Assembly (NCBI RefSeq): GCF_005869225.1
Contig: NZ_SWFP01000013.1
Location: 92,732-156,731 of the forward strand
Length of the DNA stretch: 64,000 bases
Direction of reading: 5' to 3'
Origin: Dyadobacter bucti
GTDB lineage: Bacteria > Bacteroidota > Bacteroidia > Cytophagales > Spirosomataceae
The notes under the pieces were generated by a model. It saw nothing but the letters and a program-made list of their open reading frames with translations. It did no database searches and was not told where the DNA came from. The position numbers were made by a program, and so were the translations under genes. Shown here piece after piece: positions 53,680 through 63,011 of this stretch. Positions within the stretch are counted from its first letter, which is position 1. Every line of letters starts with the position of its first letter.

Positions 53680-56600
53680 GTGAAAAAAGTATATCAATAC
53701 CTGTCTGTGGCGCTTGTTCTTTGTGCCGCTCTGTATGGTTGCCTGAAACCGGAAGGCCAGAAAAACAGTAAAACACCTCTGGAAGACCTCGCGGTCAACG
53801 AAGAGGTAGCCGGTTATCTTAAGGCTTTCCAGGGAAGAGGGGCACTTACAGACGGCACTTCCCCAACGCCAGCTGAAAAGTCGGTCGGGCATTTCCGTTA
53901 TCCCGACGACCTTCGGCTTGAACTTGTACTGTCCGAGCCGCAGATCACGCAGCCTGTGGATATCAGTTTTGATCACCGGGGACGTTTGTGGGTGGTCCAG
54001 TACAATCAATACCCGTTTCCCAAAGGCCTGAAAATTACCGGAGTTGACAATCATATCCGGCTCAATTTTGATAAGGTGCCGCTTCCTCCGCCTGTTGGCG
54101 TGAAGGGGGCTGACAAAATCACGATGTTTGAAGATACCGATGGTGACGGGCGTTATGATAAATCTACCGACGTTATTTCCGGACTGAACATTGCCACCAG
54201 TGTCGCGTTGGGCCGTGGTAAAATATGGGTGCTGAGCCCGCCATATCTGCTGGCTTATCCCGATCCGGACGGCGACGGAAAACCTGATGGCAAACCCAGC
54301 GTACATCTGGAAGGATTTGGTCTGCAGGATACGCACGCGGTGGCCAATAGCCTGTGCTGGGGGCCGGATGGCTGGCTTTACGGCGGCCAGGGAAGTACAA
54401 CCACGGCCAACATCAGTTCCGCTGTTTCCAAAAATGTCGCTTTTCAGGGGCAGGCGATCTGGAGATACCATCCCGAAAGCCAGGTTTTTGAGATATATGC
54501 AGAAGGCGGTGGAAATACGTTCAATGTCGAAATGGACAGCAAAGGGCGAGTTTATTCAGGAAATAACAACGACGACCGCGGCCCGAATTTCAAGCAGGGT
54601 GCCTACTATCCCAAAGCCCTGGGCAAACATGGCCCGCATACCAATCCCTATGTATTCGGCAACCTGGAAAATATGGTATTGACCGGTGAGCATAAGCGGT
54701 TTACGCATGCATTGATCAAATATGAGGGCGCGGCATTGCCGTCCAGGTACAACGAAAAAATGATTGCCCTGAACCCACTGCAACGCTATGTTCAGATGTC
54801 TGATTTTGTATCGGATGGCTCTACTTTTTCCAATCTGGATCGGGAGAAAATACTAGAAACAGATGATAACTGGTTTCGTCCGGTGGCGATCAAAGCGGGC
54901 CCGGACGGTGCTGTGTATATTTCGGACTGGTACGACAGCCGTTTATCACATGTAGACCCGAGGGATACCTGGGACAAAGCTTCCGGCCGTATTTATAAAA
55001 TCCAGGGCAAGAATGCTCCGGTTTCTGTTCCGAAATTTGATCTTTCGAAATACTCAAACAACCAGCTGGCTGCTCTTTTATCCAATCCAAACAAGTGGTA
55101 CCGTCAGCAGGCACTGAGACAATTCGGGGACCGCAAAGACCGCTCGGCTGTTTCAATATTATTACCCTTACTGCAATCCGGCGATGCCCAGACGGCCCTG
55201 GAAGCGCTTTGGGCCATACATTTAAGCGGCGGCCTTACCGACGATCTGTTACTTACGAGCCTGAAACATCAGGATCCCTATGTGCGTCTCTGGGCGGTCA
55301 AGCTTTCCGGCGACGGGAAAAAAGTTTCTCCCGCTGTTTCAAATGGTTTGGCGCAACTGGCATCTATAGAACCACACGCGGAGGTACGCAGCCAGCTGGT
55401 GTGCACCGCCAAACGACTTCCGGCAGCTGACGCAATGCCCGTGATCCGAAACCTGATCATCCATCACGACGACTCGGCAGACCCGGATATGCCGTTGCTC
55501 ACATGGTGGGCTATTGAGGCAAAAGCAGGCTCCGACCGCAAGGCTGTTGTGGATTTATTCCGAGACAAAAAGGTATGGGAACAAAAAATCGTCAAAGAAG
55601 CTTTGCTCAAACGCACCATGCAGCGATATGTAATGGCTGGCGATCCTGCCGATTTTGAGGCCTGCACAGAATTGCTGAAAATAGCGCCATCCAAAGAAGC
55701 AGGCGGCTTGCTGATGGCGGGCCTGGAAGAAGGACTGAGAGGCAGGAAAATTACCGATCTGCCAGCCAGTCTGCTGGCGGCTGCAAAGCCCTATCAGACC
55801 GAAGCGGCTGGGCGAGCACTGGCGCTCGACCTGCGGCAGGGCAAACAGGAGGCACTGGATAAAGCTTTCAAGGTCATTGCAGATCCTAATGAAAATATCT
55901 CGCTGCGCATTGGCTACATCCGCATATTGGGTGAGCTCAACCAGTCGGCTTCGGTTCCGGTACTACTTGCGACCGTGTTGAACGGCAAATCCTCCGGTGC
56001 AATTCGCCAGGCAGGCCTGCAGGCGCTGCAACGCTACGACCAGCCGGAAATAGGGGAGAAAATCCTGGGAGCTTATCCCGATGGCCTTCGCGCAGATCCC
56101 GACGTACGGGTGGCGGCATTGTCTTTGTTCACCAGCCGGGCTTCCTGGACACGCCAGTTGCTCGGAGACATAGTGCAAACCAAGAAAATCCACAAAGAAG
56201 ATGTGCCCGACCAGCTGGTACGGCGTATGATGCTGCTCGACGACAAGAATATCCAGGCAGATGTGGAAAGGCTTTGGCCAAAGGTGAAATTTTCGTCTTC
56301 TTCCGAAATCAATAATCAGATCGCACGGGCTGAAAAGGCTTTGTCTGCCGGAAAAGGGACGAGTGCGCAGGGGAAAATCGTTTTTACAAATCTTTGCGGA
56401 AGCTGCCACAAGCTGTTTGACGAGGGAGGAACCATAGGCCCTGACCTCACCGGCTACGAACGCGGTAACCATAAAGAACTGTTGCTCAACATTGCGGACC
56501 CCAATGCTTATATCAGAGAAGGTTATGTCAATTTTCATATCATCACGAATGACGGCCGGACCATTGACGGTAACGTCACTGACCAGAACAACAGGTCTGT

Positions 56601-56766
56601 CACCATCAAGCCGTTTGGAGAAGAATCCATTTCCCTCAGTGTGGAGCAAATCAAAGAAATGACGCCGCAGAAAACCTCAATTATGCCCGAAAGGCTACTG
56701 GAAGGGCTTGACGATCAGAAAATAAGGGACTTGTTTGCGTATATGATGAAGCGGGAGAAGGAGTGA
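53680..56766 (+). CDS. Propeller/HEAT/cytochrome c fusion (PVC-type heme-binding protein)
   Basis: 1028 aa from GTG 53680. Lipobox LYGC after VKKVYQYLSVALVLCAALYGC. Domains: a sugar-dehydrogenase-like six-bladed propeller (about 65-440; VDISFDHRGRLWVVQYNQYP, GLNIATSVALGRGKIWVL, NSLCWGPDGWLYGGQG, GPDGAVYISDWYD), a HEAT-repeat solenoid (about 455-870; ALRQFGDRKDRSAVSILLPLL, LGELNQSASVPVLLATVL) and a C-terminal cytochrome c with CGSCH (Cys906, Cys909, His910). The layout is the 'membrane-bound dehydrogenase' type known from Planctomycetes and Verrucomicrobia. It is probably an extracytoplasmic oxidase of the imported compound with electron transfer through the heme. Confidence 0.87.
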   Translation: MKKVYQYLSVALVLCAALYGCLKPEGQKNSKTPLEDLAVNEEVAGYLKAFQGRGALTDGTSPTPAEKSVGHFRYPDDLRLELVLSEPQITQPVDISFDHRGRLWVVQYNQYPFPKGLKITGVDNHIRLNFDKVPLPPPVGVKGADKITMFEDTDGDGRYDKSTDVISGLNIATSVALGRGKIWVLSPPYLLAYPDPDGDGKPDGKPSVHLEGFGLQDTHAVANSLCWGPDGWLYGGQGSTTTANISSAVSKNVAFQGQAIWRYHPESQVFEIYAEGGGNTFNVEMDSKGRVYSGNNNDDRGPNFKQGAYYPKALGKHGPHTNPYVFGNLENMVLTGEHKRFTHALIKYEGAALPSRYNEKMIALNPLQRYVQMSDFVSDGSTFSNLDREKILETDDNWFRPVAIKAGPDGAVYISDWYDSRLSHVDPRDTWDKASGRIYKIQGKNAPVSVPKFDLSKYSNNQLAALLSNPNKWYRQQALRQFGDRKDRSAVSILLPLLQSGDAQTALEALWAIHLSGGLTDDLLLTSLKHQDPYVRLWAVKLSGDGKKVSPAVSNGLAQLASIEPHAEVRSQLVCTAKRLPAADAMPVIRNLIIHHDDSADPDMPLLTWWAIEAKAGSDRKAVVDLFRDKKVWEQKIVKEALLKRTMQRYVMAGDPADFEACTELLKIAPSKEAGGLLMAGLEEGLRGRKITDLPASLLAAAKPYQTEAAGRALALDLRQGKQEALDKAFKVIADPNENISLRIGYIRILGELNQSASVPVLLATVLNGKSSGAIRQAGLQALQRYDQPEIGEKILGAYPDGLRADPDVRVAALSLFTSRASWTRQLLGDIVQTKKIHKEDVPDQLVRRMMLLDDKNIQADVERLWPKVKFSSSSEINNQIARAEKALSAGKGTSAQGKIVFTNLCGSCHKLFDEGGTIGPDLTGYERGNHKELLLNIADPNAYIREGYVNFHIITNDGRTIDGNVTDQNNRSVTIKPFGEESISLSVEQIKEMTPQKTSIMPERLLEGLDDQKIRDLFAYMMKREKE

Positions 56767-56825
56767 TTGGAATCATCCCTTCCCGCTGTTTGATTTAATT
56801 GAAATTGTTGGTGTTACGCAGGCAT

Positions 56826-59800
56826 TTAAAATGCAATAGCGATATTTCGCGTTACTTCTGTTCCGTCGTCGAGGGTAACTTTGACGATGTACACACCCGG
56901 CTTAAACGGTCTCGCGCTGATATGCTGGACAGGCTTGTTTCCCGAGTGGTAAATTACTGATCCCAGGGTATTGATAATTTGCACGCGCGTAACCTTCGAC
57001 CAGTCAGTGGCCCTCAAATGAATCGTTTCGACGACAGGATTTGGGTAAATTGTGATTGCTAAGTCGAGCTTGAACTTGACACGCTCTATTTTGGAAAAAG
57101 TAAACGAGCCGTCTGTGTCGGTCATTTTCAGCCGGAAATAGTTGTCGCCATTGGCCGGACTGGCGTGAACATACCTGTAGTTCTGAATGTCGCTGCTTTC
57201 TCCTTTTGCCTGGACGGTCCCCAGTACATTCCAGGTTTTTCCGTTACGGCTGTGCTGGATTTCGAAATAGTCGCTGCGTGTTTCGGAGGTGGTTTGCCAG
57301 GTTAAGAGCGCCGTCGAATTTTCTTTTTGGGCAGTGAAGGTAGTAAGGGTGACGGGGAGTGAGGGTTCATTGATGTCGGGCAGGATAATGAGTTGTGGCG
57401 GGTTGGTGCCATGTTCTCTGCTGTTAAAGACGAGTTTCGTATCTCGATATCTCGAATCGTTTAAAACAAAACTGACCAGTGTTTCACCTTCCTGCTGCTG
57501 TGCCTTCACATAACTGGTTACATCCAATTCATAGTATTTCACGACATTATTCACAGCCACGGAACTCAATATCGGAGTGGATATGCGAGGGGTCATGGCG
57601 CTCACAATTCTGTTCTCGATCCAGTTATCATCATTTATGCCATAAACATCGAGCAAGATATTATCTGTATTTTCAATGTTGCTCCCATAAATCCGCAGTT
57701 TAGCGCTTCCGGCTGCGGGGGCCGATCCAATTGAAAATTTGAGATAAGAATATCGTCGGCCCGGCCAGGAATTGGTTATGTTTTTTACCTGTAGCTCGGG
57801 GTCCGAGCCATAATTTTGGAAACTGCCGCCAAGGCCATCGATGTCGCCATCGGCCGCATACGCGTCGGCGATGGGGCCGATGGCAACGCTGCTCGTTATC
57901 ACCTCGATTGCCGATACAGCCGGGATACCTGCTGCGCCCGGATGGAAGTCGATATGTAGTACGCCGTCTGTGATCGTAACCGGAATCGATCTTTGTATTG
58001 CCCGCATTGCACCTCCGGCCGCGGTGAAAATATCAAAGTCCGTTAACTGCCGACTGCCCTCAATGTTTACATGGAATTGCCTTGATCCCGCTCCGCCGAT
58101 GCCTTTTCCCGGCACGCCGTACCATGTCTCCGCAAAGTGCAGCGTAACCATGGCCTGTCCGTTTGGCATAGGGATTTCGTAGCTGAATGAAGGGGAGGTA
58201 CGATTCGAGCGGTAGATTTCATCAGCGGCGGTATTCAGGACGTCGCCTTCCGGAACTGAAAAGGTACTGTCAATTCCGGTAAAGTACTGGTCTGCCCGAA
58301 ACTGTCTGCCCTCAGGAGTTGAAAAGGCGCCGCCGCCGGCATTGATCCGAACCACCGTATTGTTTGCTTCCTCGCTGATTACAAAGAGTTTTACCGGTAC
58401 CACCACCCTGGCGTAGTCCGGTGCATAGAAGGACAGATAGGCCATGTGTGTACCGGCCGCGACACCGCTGGCATTGACACTGAACGAAACGCTGCCGTCC
58501 GCTCCCTGTTCCACGGTCAGCCAGCTGCTGCGTTCCGACTTCACAAAATTCAGAGCAGGGATGGCGCCGGCGCTGCCGGTTATGGTGATAGTTTGTGGCG
58601 GTGTCACCAGCCCGGGGGCGTAATTGAACAACAGGGACGGCACGGACGAAGCCAGTGTTTTTGCAGGTGCTTCTGCCGATAATTTGATCAGCCAGAAATC
58701 ATAGTCACCTCTGGGATTTTCTGACTTCGTCGCGCCAGCCGGGGCATTGGACGAACCGAAGAAGACATATCCTTCATGCAGTGGCGGTTTGATAAAATAT
58801 CCACTCAACGTTTTGTCCCATACTTTCACACCATCTTTTGTCAGTTTTACCAGCCAGCCACCGCTTTCGTCAATTGTTTTATCTTCATTGGCTTGTCCGC
58901 TGGAATAGCCTTTCAGGATGTAACTGCCATCATCATTCTGATGAAGCAGTTGCAGATTGCTGGCGCCTTGATTATACCCGTATTGCACATATAATTTCCC
59001 GCCCAGGGTTTTATCCCATTGCCTGGTACCATCGGCGGAAATTTTTACCATCCATGCATCCAGAACCCCTCTTTTCGCTTCCGATTTGTCACCACTTATA
59101 TCTGAATTCGAGGTACCTGTCAGGAGGAAACCACTGTCCGAAGTCTGGTCAATATATGTTAATTGATCGTTGGCGCTTCCGCCGAATGTCTTGTCCCATA
59201 TTTTGTTCCCGTTTGCGTCTACTTTAAGGATCCAGTAATCATTGGAGCCCCAGGCGGCCTCAGTCTTGTCGCCGCCGATGCCATAGTCGGTATTTCCGCC
59301 TATCACGTACCCATCCGGCAGGATCCTGATTGCGGTGGTCAGGGCATGTGAACCCGGGCCATTGCCACGGTAAACTTTTTCCCATTGCTCGGAGCCGTCC
59401 GCATTCAGTTTGGTGACGTAATAGCTTCCCACGGTAACATTGCCGAGGATATACCCGCCGTCGGGAGAGTCAGGCTTCCCGTCCTGATCGAGCCCCAAAA
59501 AACTGACGTAATTTCTATCCCATTCAACAGTACCACCTGCTGAGAGCTTAGCCAGATAACCGCTGCCAAGTACGAGGTAACCGCCGTCAGCTGTTTGCCT
59601 GAGTTCCGTGATTATTTCTTCGCCACGTCTTACGAGCGTATTTTCCCACTGGATAGCGCCATTTGCCGTAAGTTTCACAATCCACATGTCCGGTTGCCGG
59701 TCTTCCGGATTATCGGTGTCTCCCACGTTCTCGCTCTTGTCCGCTCCGGCATCAGAATAGGAATATCCGCCGACTATATAGCCGCCGTCCATTGTTTGCC

Positions 59801-60113
59801 GGATCAAACTGACATAGTCCGAGTATGTTCCGCCAATGGTTTTGTCCCATTCTTTATCGCCTTTTGCATCCAGTTTTACAACCCAGTAATCGGTTCCTCC
59901 TCTTCCGTCCTCGGATTTGTCGAAGGTTGCATTGGATTGTGAATAGCCAGCCAAAATGTATCCTCCGTCTGCTGTAGGTTGTGCGGCAGTCTGAAGGTCG
60001 GACTGCGCTCCGCCAAAGATCTTGTCCCACTGGACGGCCGGCTGTGCAAACAGGCTTGCCGGGGAGCCAAGGCATAAGAACAGCCAATAAAATTGTAGCA
60101 AACATTTTTTCAT
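56826..60113 (-). CDS. T9SS-secreted repeat/malectin/DNRLRE protein
   Basis: About 1095 aa from ATG 60113 (MKKCLLQFYWLFLC); the upstream start at 60164 overlaps the next gene. A signal peptide ends SLFAQ. Eight repeats of about 60 residues (WDKxxGG...DGGYIxxGxS...DxWxVKL) cover about 25-480, probably a beta-propeller. Then an Ig-like part (about 490-590), malectin-like carbohydrate-binding domain (about 590-740; VVRINAGGGAFSTPEG, LHFAETWYG), DNRLRE domain (about 750-900), a strand-rich linker and a T9SS type A sorting domain (about 1025-1095; ITIYPNPVVETIHL, GVYIVKVTLDDG). Secreted by T9SS and anchored on the surface; function probably adhesion or binding. Confidence 0.85.
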   Translation of the reverse strand: MKKCLLQFYWLFLCLGSPASLFAQPAVQWDKIFGGAQSDLQTAAQPTADGGYILAGYSQSNATFDKSEDGRGGTDYWVVKLDAKGDKEWDKTIGGTYSDYVSLIRQTMDGGYIVGGYSYSDAGADKSENVGDTDNPEDRQPDMWIVKLTANGAIQWENTLVRRGEEIITELRQTADGGYLVLGSGYLAKLSAGGTVEWDRNYVSFLGLDQDGKPDSPDGGYILGNVTVGSYYVTKLNADGSEQWEKVYRGNGPGSHALTTAIRILPDGYVIGGNTDYGIGGDKTEAAWGSNDYWILKVDANGNKIWDKTFGGSANDQLTYIDQTSDSGFLLTGTSNSDISGDKSEAKRGVLDAWMVKISADGTRQWDKTLGGKLYVQYGYNQGASNLQLLHQNDDGSYILKGYSSGQANEDKTIDESGGWLVKLTKDGVKVWDKTLSGYFIKPPLHEGYVFFGSSNAPAGATKSENPRGDYDFWLIKLSAEAPAKTLASSVPSLLFNYAPGLVTPPQTITITGSAGAIPALNFVKSERSSWLTVEQGADGSVSFSVNASGVAAGTHMAYLSFYAPDYARVVVPVKLFVISEEANNTVVRINAGGGAFSTPEGRQFRADQYFTGIDSTFSVPEGDVLNTAADEIYRSNRTSPSFSYEIPMPNGQAMVTLHFAETWYGVPGKGIGGAGSRQFHVNIEGSRQLTDFDIFTAAGGAMRAIQRSIPVTITDGVLHIDFHPGAAGIPAVSAIEVITSSVAIGPIADAYAADGDIDGLGGSFQNYGSDPELQVKNITNSWPGRRYSYLKFSIGSAPAAGSAKLRIYGSNIENTDNILLDVYGINDDNWIENRIVSAMTPRISTPILSSVAVNNVVKYYELDVTSYVKAQQQEGETLVSFVLNDSRYRDTKLVFNSREHGTNPPQLIILPDINEPSLPVTLTTFTAQKENSTALLTWQTTSETRSDYFEIQHSRNGKTWNVLGTVQAKGESSDIQNYRYVHASPANGDNYFRLKMTDTDGSFTFSKIERVKFKLDLAITIYPNPVVETIHLRATDWSKVTRVQIINTLGSVIYHSGNKPVQHISARPFKPGVYIVKVTLDDGTEVTRNIAIAF

Positions 60114-60160
60114 GAGTCGGTAAACGTTAAGTAGTAAGTCAAGAGAGAGAATGTAAAATA

Positions 60161-62062
60161 TCAATGAACGACAGCCAGTTTCTGGGTAGTGACGCTTCCG
60201 TCGTTCAAACTAACTTTAACGAAATACAAACCTCGGGGAAGTTCTTTCGCATTGATCGTTTGTACGGGAATTGATCCGGAATGATAAACGGCCTTGCCTA
60301 TACTGTTAAGCACCTCCACACTTTTCACCTTTGACCAATCCCCGGCTTGAACCGTCATCGTTTCAACTGCCGGATTTGGATAAACGTGAATAGAAAAGTC
60401 CCCGGCAAACTTCAGTCTGTTGATCTTGCTTAAGGCAAAACTTCCGTCCGTGTCGACCATTTTCAGGCGGTACAAATTTTCACCTGTTGCAGGATGGGAG
60501 TGAATGTATTGGTAGTTCCATATCTCGCTGCTTTCTCCTTTTGCATTGATCGCTCCCAATGCAGTCCACGTTTTTCCGTTGGTGCTATGCTGGATTTCGA
60601 AGTGGCTGCTGCGTGTTTCGGAGGTTGTTTGCCAGCTGAGCACAGCGGAGGTGCTTTCCTTTTTTGCAGAAAAAGTTTTAAGCGTGACAGGCAGCGAGGG
60701 TTCATCGGGAGCGAGCTTGACGATCCAGAAATCCGTACCGCCTTTTCCATTTTCGGTTTTTGCAAATCCGGCATTGGAGGTCGACGAGCCCATCAGAACC
60801 ATTCCGCCGTCCGAGGTATTGCCGATCGAATAGGCTCTTTCGTCTTCTGCACCCCCTATTGTTTTGTCCCAAACCACCGTACCGGATGCATTGAGCCTGA
60901 CGAGCCAGAAATCACTGCTCCATAAGAGAACGCCGTTGCCGTGACTGTCCTCTGTTTTGTCACCGCCGGCAAACGAGCCTGAATAACCGAGTAATGTATA
61001 TCCCCCGCCCGCTTTTTGGACGAGCTTCGCAAAATAGTTACCACCTTTCCCATCGGCATCCCATGCAGTAGCAATTACATTGTCCCATTCCACCGACAGA
61101 TCGGCGTCGAGCTTCACGATCCAGTAGTCAATAAGGGAACTTTCAGTCTGATGCCCGCCTGCTCCCTGATTAGAGGTCCCGCCCAGGATAAACCCGCCAT
61201 CCGGTGTTTGTTGCACGTCGTTAATATCCGCGTAACCATAAATGTATCCGTAGCTGTCGATCACTCCTCCAATAATCTTTTCCCATTGTTTGGTACCAGC
61301 CGCCGATACCTTCATGAGATAGTATCCGCTCGATTGTTCCTGGTAGCCCTGATTGCCGCCAAAAACATAACCTCCATCAGAAGTCAGCGTCATACATTGC
61401 AGGCCGTCGGGTCCCGAGGTTCCGAGCGTCCGTTCCCATTCCAGCGTACCGGTAGCGGATAGTTTTACAATCCAGAAATCAGAAAAAAATTGTCCGAGTT
61501 CCGCCTCGGTTTTTTCACCGCCAATGCCTGAAGAGGAAGATCCGGCGAGAATATAGCCACCGTCATCGGTTTGCCTCACATCATTCAGGATGTCTCCGCC
61601 AGGGCCTCCGATCGTTTTATCCCAAACTTTATCGCCATTCTTATCCAGCTTGACAATCCAGTAGTCAGAATTCCCCCGGCTCCTTTCGGATTTTTCGCTG
61701 CCGATTGGTGAGCTCGACGACCCTCCCACGATATAGCCGCCGTCGGCGGTCTGATGAATTGTCGAAAATGAGTCGTTTGCCGGACCACCGATGGTTTTTT
61801 CCCATTCCAGGGAACCTTCGGATGATAGCTTGATGATCCAGTAATCTAAACTGCCTTTACTGTATTCGGATTTGTCGCCGCCGATGCCGGAGTTGGTTGT
61901 GCCGCCCATGATATATCCACCGTCCGAGGTTTGTTCCAGGTGTCTCGGTGCGTCATCGAGGGGACTGCCGATTGTTTTGTCCCATTGGATTGCCGGCTGG
62001 GCGGAGAGCAGCGTCGAGGCGAAGAAAACGAGTGCAAGAGTGCACCGTATAGATCTTGACAT
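60161..62062 (-). CDS. T9SS-secreted seven-repeat propeller protein
   Basis: 633 aa, a shorter paralogue of the neighbour. The signal peptide ends ALVFFASTLLSAQ. Seven repeats with WDKTIG-type starts and DGGYI/DYWIVKL cores (about 25-455) fit a seven-bladed propeller. The strand-rich linker SLPVTLKTFSAKKE and the C-terminal T9SS type A domain (about 565-633; FSIHVYPNPAVETMTV, GLYFVKVSLNDGSV) are close to those of the downstream gene; the malectin and DNRLRE modules are absent. It is probably the first gene of a two-gene transcript (47 nt gap). Role unknown. Confidence 0.85.
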   Translation of the reverse strand: MSRSIRCTLALVFFASTLLSAQPAIQWDKTIGSPLDDAPRHLEQTSDGGYIMGGTTNSGIGGDKSEYSKGSLDYWIIKLSSEGSLEWEKTIGGPANDSFSTIHQTADGGYIVGGSSSSPIGSEKSERSRGNSDYWIVKLDKNGDKVWDKTIGGPGGDILNDVRQTDDGGYILAGSSSSGIGGEKTEAELGQFFSDFWIVKLSATGTLEWERTLGTSGPDGLQCMTLTSDGGYVFGGNQGYQEQSSGYYLMKVSAAGTKQWEKIIGGVIDSYGYIYGYADINDVQQTPDGGFILGGTSNQGAGGHQTESSLIDYWIVKLDADLSVEWDNVIATAWDADGKGGNYFAKLVQKAGGGYTLLGYSGSFAGGDKTEDSHGNGVLLWSSDFWLVRLNASGTVVWDKTIGGAEDERAYSIGNTSDGGMVLMGSSTSNAGFAKTENGKGGTDFWIVKLAPDEPSLPVTLKTFSAKKESTSAVLSWQTTSETRSSHFEIQHSTNGKTWTALGAINAKGESSEIWNYQYIHSHPATGENLYRLKMVDTDGSFALSKINRLKFAGDFSIHVYPNPAVETMTVQAGDWSKVKSVEVLNSIGKAVYHSGSIPVQTINAKELPRGLYFVKVSLNDGSVTTQKLAVVH

Positions 62063-62245
62063 ATATGTTGTGATATCGTTGAGTAGTTCGTATAAAAGGT
62101 CAGTGCCAATCTAAGTTACTGTCGGTATTTCAATGAGCGCTTTGTAACCCCGCGTTTATAGGCAAGAAACTTATTAAACGGTATAAAACATGAAGGCTAT
62201 GTATGAGGATATATCGAATTCACCGATCAAAACATACCACAAAAA

Positions 62246-62277
62246 AAGGGGGAACCAGCCCTAGCGAGTTCCCCCTT
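62246..62277 (-). terminator. Terminator of the small minus-strand gene
   Basis: GGGGGAAC and GTTCCCCC form a perfect 8-bp stem, extended by two A-T pairs, around a 12-nt loop. Reading on the minus strand the stem is followed by seven Ts. It lies 22 nt after the stop of the 86-aa gene. Confidence 0.8.
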
Positions 62278-62298
62278 ATAACCTTTCCTCCATCCTCC

Positions 62299-62559
62299 CT
62301 ACTCCCCAACCTTCAGATTCCCCACATCCTGGAAGAAAAACACCAGATCGCGGAAGGACATAAAGCGGTTGTGACCTTTCGGATCATGCCCGCTCTCCTG
62401 CGCGAACAAGGTGTAGCCAGTGTACAGCTCCCAGAGATCTTCGATCCAGGTAGCGGCGTCGCTGCTTGAAAGCAGCTCCTGAACTTTGCGCCCATAAGCG
62501 CGGTGGAGGGAGTCCGCAGACGTGGAGTCGTCGGACTCGAATTCTTTGTTGGTGTGCAT
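62299..62559 (-). CDS. Small protein of unknown function
   Basis: 86 aa starting MHTNKEFESDDSTSADSLHRA. It is acidic with helix-like segments (RKVQELLSSSDAATWIEDLWELYTGYTLF, FRDLVFFFQDVGNLKV) and no signal peptide or Cys. The clear terminator downstream and the sensible amino-acid make-up support a real gene. I do not recognise a defined family, though similar short proteins occur in Bacteroidota as far as I recall. The unrelated minus-strand frame at 62313-62570 is rejected. Confidence 0.68.
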   Translation of the reverse strand: MHTNKEFESDDSTSADSLHRAYGRKVQELLSSSDAATWIEDLWELYTGYTLFAQESGHDPKGHNRFMSFRDLVFFFQDVGNLKVGE

Positions 62560-62563
62560 AAAA

Positions 62564-62699
62564 AGTACATTTAGGATGTTAAAAAATATGCCCCATCTTA
62601 GGTGTCCTGACGTGTACTACGCCCGGGGGGCTTTCACCACACCCACACCATAACAGGGCAATGCTCGCTGGATTTCTCATTCAATTAGTACATTTAGGA
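62564..62699. repeat. 13-bp direct repeats flanking a 110-bp spacer
   Basis: AGTACATTTAGGA occurs at 62564-62576 and 62687-62699. The segment between contains GCCCGGGGGGC but no gene. It could be a duplicated promoter element of the minus-strand small gene or the scar of a small insertion. It is the first part of the gene-free stretch 62560-63011. Confidence 0.4.
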
Positions 62700-62827
62700 A
62701 TGCGAATATTTGCAGGATTTTGGTGAGAAGCAAATTTTTGGGTGGGGGAGATCTTCGTTAACTCGGAGAGAGACGAAAGCTTCGGAGAAGCTGCCTGTTT
62801 ATAGACAATGCGTCATCATTAATTTTT

Positions 62828-62934
62828 TTGGCTCCGGAGGAGCCTCCTTGCCAGTGTCATTTCGGGAGGCTCCTCCGGAGCCAATTAACGCAAACGTTGT
62901 TTGTTTTCTAGAAACAGGGGGCCGCTCTGCGGCC
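62828..62934. repeat. Palindromic repeat cluster (REP/MITE-like)
   Basis: A perfect 20-bp inverted repeat (62828-62847 and 62865-62884) has a 17-nt loop, and each arm holds the inner palindrome GGCTCC-GGA-GGAGCC or its complement. Nearby are CAAAC-GTT-GTTTG (62891-62903) and GGCCGC-TCT-GCGGCC (62920-62934). The 3-nt-loop palindrome style matches that of the repeat at 6891-7063. It fills the second part of the gene-free stretch 62560-63011. Confidence 0.6.
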
Positions 62935-63011
62935 TGGGGCGATTAAATTGTATAAATTTGGCAGCTAACATTTTGATTAAACACTGCCTTTTAATTCATA
63001 CACGCATACAA

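Noticed and set aside
55963..56649. Minus-strand frame of 228 codons opposite the HEAT/heme domain
   Set aside because: Opposite a well-supported CxxCH protein; composition is shadow-like.
62241..62280. Repeat element or CRISPR-like unit
   Set aside because: A single perfect hairpin with a T-run on the minus strand right after a minus-strand stop fits an ordinary intrinsic terminator.
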